Assembly: GCA_023423285.1 (NCBI GenBank) | Contig: JAFAFV010000032.1 | Location: forward strand, 1 to 9,685 | Direction: 5' to 3' | Length of the DNA stretch: 9,685 nucleotides | Source of the DNA: Bacteroidota bacterium | Lineage (GTDB): Bacteria > Bacteroidota > Bacteroidia > Chitinophagales > Chitinophagaceae | Part shown: positions 7,742 to 9,685 of the stretch, piece after piece | Numbering within the stretch: the stretch's first letter is position 1 | Layout of the letters: the number at the start of each line of letters is the position of its first letter | Made by a program: the position numbers and the translations under genes | The notes under the pieces: generated by a model | The model's input: the letters and a program-made list of their open reading frames with translations, nothing else | Told to the model about the DNA's origin: nothing | The model's database searches: none

Positions 7742-8695
7742 ATGAAAAATTTCAGCAGGAGGAGATTTATGAAAGAAGCAGCCGCATCTCTTGCAGGAAT
7801 AACCCTGGCAATGAAAGGGTCTGCAAAAGAATTGCATTCGGCGGCTATCGCGTTGAGCAATCATGAAATGCAGGCCGGGCGTGGGTTTTATTTGATGCAG
7901 GAAGTGCTGAAATACCCTAAAATAGACTCGCATGTGCATGTGAGCCTGTGGCGAAAAGGCCCTGAGGATAACCTGGAATTTTTTGAGCGATTGGGATTTA
8001 CAAGAATGTATATTTCAAGGCCGGTTACTGCAAAGGAAGCGCCACCCGAAGCATTCATCAAATCGAATGAGATGATGTATGAAGCCATGAAAAATTATAG
8101 CGGTAAAATGGTGGGCATGTTTACAGTTAATGCCTTGTATCAAAAAGAATCTCTTGAAGAAATTAAAAGAAGAGTAGACCAGGGTTTTGTTGGGTTAAAA
8201 GCATATTATCATGTAAAGATCAACGACCCTCTTTTTTATCCCATCATTGAAAAAATGATTGACTTAAAAATGATCATGCTGGTGCATGCAGAAGCCACGC
8301 TGGGCACCGGTGGTTACCGCATGAAATACGATAAAAAAAGAATGCCTAATACATCCGTTCCTGAAGACTTTGCAGATATTGCCAAGCGTTACCCCGAAGC
8401 AATGTTTCAATATGCGCACACTGGTGGCGGACCCGACTGGGAATATGCATGCAAGGTTTTAAAGAATTGTCCGAATGTGTACGTGGACATATCAGGAAGC
8501 AACAATGAAGAGAACATGATCAATTTTGCGGTGAAGGAACTGGGAGAAGACAGGGTATTGTTTGGAACGGACAACATGTATTTTCAGGGCGTGGCAAATG
8601 TAATTGCTTCAGACCTTACAGAAGTACAAAGGCGTAAAATATTTTTCGATAATTATAATAATATTCTGAAGAAGAGTGGCAATCAAATTAAATAG
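7742..8695 (+). CDS. Tat-leader amidohydrolase (PF04909-type), paralogue 1
   Basis: 317 residues. It begins MKNFSRRRFMKEAAASLAG, a twin-arginine leader. The mature enzyme shows the amidohydrolase barrel: metal-binding HxH in KIDSHVHVS (His64, His66), VGLKAYYHVK (150-159), VHAEATLG with His182, QYAHTGGG with His226, and LFGTDN with the conserved Asp277. The length and motif order fit the amidohydrolase-2 group, whose known members are lactonases, decarboxylases and related hydrolases, mostly mononuclear and zinc-dependent. In this context a sugar-lactone or amide hydrolase is a fair guess, but the substrate is not visible. It lies 34 bp after the TIM-barrel pair and 2 bp before a close paralogue, so it is part of the same transcription unit. 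The start is fixed by the Tat leader. Confidence 0.87.
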   Translation: MKNFSRRRFMKEAAASLAGITLAMKGSAKELHSAAIALSNHEMQAGRGFYLMQEVLKYPKIDSHVHVSLWRKGPEDNLEFFERLGFTRMYISRPVTAKEAPPEAFIKSNEMMYEAMKNYSGKMVGMFTVNALYQKESLEEIKRRVDQGFVGLKAYYHVKINDPLFYPIIEKMIDLKMIMLVHAEATLGTGGYRMKYDKKRMPNTSVPEDFADIAKRYPEAMFQYAHTGGGPDWEYACKVLKNCPNVYVDISGSNNEENMINFAVKELGEDRVLFGTDNMYFQGVANVIASDLTEVQRRKIFFDNYNNILKKSGNQIK

Positions 8696-8697
8696 TA

Positions 8698-9645
8698 ATG
8701 GACCGGAGAAATTTTGTTAAAAATACAGCCGCATCGTTTACGGGTATGATGCTTACGGCAGGCGTGGGAACCGGTTGTACAGCCACTCAGCCTGGAAGTG
8801 CAGTAAGTGCATCAGGCGCCAAAAAAAGATATGATGTAATGAAAGAAGCGCTAAGGTACCGCAAACTTGATGCACACGCGCACGCGCACCTGGGCCTTGA
8901 TGTAACAGCTAAAGATTTTGAATTTATGAACCGCTTCAATATAGAGCGTTCTTATGTTTCAAACCCGCTGTCTGCCGGTCCGGGAGACCCTGCACAGTTT
9001 AGGCGCCACAACGATCTGGTGTATGGCGCCATGCAAAAATACCCCGGCAGAATGATCGGAATGTTTACAGTAAACCCTTTCTATAAAAAAGAATCGCTGG
9101 ATGAGATACAGCGCAATGTTGACAGGGGTATGGTAGGGCTCAAGGTTTATTATCAGTATAAAATCAACGACCCCTTGTTTAACCCTATCATCGAAAAAAT
9201 CATTGATCTGAAAATGATCACGCTGATGCACGCTGAGGCCACGCTTGGTACGGGCGGATACCGTATGAAATATGACAAAAAAAGAATGCCCAACACATCC
9301 GTTCCCGAAGATTTTGTTGACATGGCAACGCGCTACCCCGAAGCGATGTTGCAGTATGCACACCTGGGCGGCGGTCCTGACTGGGAATATGCCTGTAAAG
9401 CATTAAAGCATTCCCCAAACGTGTATGTGGATATCAGCGGTAGTAATGGTGAAGAATTCATAGTAGACTTTGCAATAAAAGAACTGGGAGTGGAAAGAAT
9501 TCTATATGCCACCGACCTGTCCAACTCTTACTTTCAGGGTGTGGGTAAAGTGCTTTGTTCCAACACAACAGAAGAACAAAGGCGGAAAATATTTTTTGAC
9601 AATTACAATAACGTTTTAAGAAAATCTGGCAATCATGTTCGTTGA
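8698..9645 (+). CDS. Tat-leader amidohydrolase (PF04909-type), paralogue 2
   Basis: 315 residues, with its start only 2 bp after the stop of paralogue 1. The leader MDRRNFVKNTAASFTG has a twin-arginine pair, and GTGC (Cys27) may act as a lipobox, so this copy could be membrane-anchored while paralogue 1 is soluble. Metal and catalytic positions are kept: KLDAHAHAH (His60, His62, with an extra His64), MHAEATLG (His178), QYAHLGGG (His222) and LYATDLS (Asp273). The C-terminal two-thirds is very close to paralogue 1, including a 29-residue identical stretch (178-206) around the third histidine. The region between residues 64 and 105 differs in sequence and loop length, which is where the specificity of the two enzymes may diverge. 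The last 11 bases overlap the start of the next gene. Confidence 0.87.
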   Translation: MDRRNFVKNTAASFTGMMLTAGVGTGCTATQPGSAVSASGAKKRYDVMKEALRYRKLDAHAHAHLGLDVTAKDFEFMNRFNIERSYVSNPLSAGPGDPAQFRRHNDLVYGAMQKYPGRMIGMFTVNPFYKKESLDEIQRNVDRGMVGLKVYYQYKINDPLFNPIIEKIIDLKMITLMHAEATLGTGGYRMKYDKKRMPNTSVPEDFVDMATRYPEAMLQYAHLGGGPDWEYACKALKHSPNVYVDISGSNGEEFIVDFAIKELGVERILYATDLSNSYFQGVGKVLCSNTTEEQRRKIFFDNYNNVLRKSGNHVR

Positions 9646-9685
9646 TATCAATGCAAATGTTGGCCACTGGCCGTTTAAAAAACTA
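9635..9685 (+). CDS. Third amidohydrolase-like gene (first 17 codons)
   Basis: An ATG at 9635, inside the end of the previous gene in another frame, opens a frame that stays open to the right edge and reads MFVDINANVGHWPFKKL. The pattern hydrophobic-D-x-N-x-x-x-G-x-WPF matches the start of a group of amidohydrolase-like TIM-barrel proteins that I recall beginning with similar D-x-N/H...G-x-WPFR segments. Here NAN stands where HxH normally sits. An in-frame stop at 9617-9619 and no ATG between it and 9635 mean there is no signal peptide: the protein starts directly on the first barrel strand and is probably cytoplasmic. Only 17 residues are visible, so the family call is tentative. The 11-bp overlap supports membership in the same operon. 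Confidence 0.6.
   Translation, partial: MFVDINANVGHWPFKKL

Noticed and set aside
8959..9363. Minus-strand open frame of 134 codons inside the second amidohydrolase
   Set aside because: It lies wholly antisense to a conserved catalytic domain; the forward-frame constraint seen against the paralogue explains the open frame.

Overview
The window looks like a piece of a Bacteroidota chromosome, most likely from a Chitinophagaceae-type or related environmental lineage. The signs are A/T-rich leaders with no Shine-Dalgarno sequence, many short lipoprotein and twin-arginine (Tat) leaders, and moderate GC with AT-rich gaps. This placement is inferred from style; there is no rRNA or other marker gene here. 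I saw no tRNA, rRNA, CRISPR array, insertion sequence or transposase.

Layout. On the minus strand, 1-1444 holds two genes read leftward: an alpha/beta-hydrolase lipoprotein (377-1444), followed with a TAATG stop/start overlap by the N-terminal part of a Tat-leader protein that resembles the enolase superfamily (1-377, running off the left edge). A divergent intergenic region of about 300 bp (1445-1748) separates this pair from a rightward array that fills the rest of the window. Its members are a Tat-leader DegT/StrS-type PLP enzyme (1749-3128), a leaderless seven-bladed beta-propeller (3173-4507), a secreted neutral-ceramidase-like metallohydrolase (4558-5907), two paralogous TIM-barrel lipoproteins overlapping by ATGA (5942-6811, 6808-7707), two paralogous Tat-leader amidohydrolases 2 bp apart (7742-8695, 8698-9645), and the first 17 codons of a third amidohydrolase-like gene overlapping the previous one by 11 bp (9635 to the right edge). 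Gaps in the array are 50 bp or less with no visible terminator, so it reads as one operon of at least eight genes.

How the genes may work together. Nearly every product is predicted to be exported or anchored as a lipoprotein. Several belong to families that process sugars, sugar acids or lactones, or that cut esters and amides: alpha/beta hydrolase, enolase-type dehydratase or epimerase, DegT aminotransferase, ceramidase-type metallohydrolase, PF04909 amidohydrolases and glycosidase-like TIM barrels. A reasonable inference is a periplasmic pathway that takes apart a modified, possibly amino-containing, carbohydrate or glycoconjugate. No substrate can be named from sequence. No SusC/SusD pair, transporter, sigma/anti-sigma pair or regulator lies in the window. 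The points most worth a second look are the placement of PLP, enolase and amidohydrolase chemistry outside the cytoplasm by Tat leaders, the two tandem duplications, and the ceramidase-like enzyme, whose metal ligands are present but whose nucleophilic serine appears replaced.
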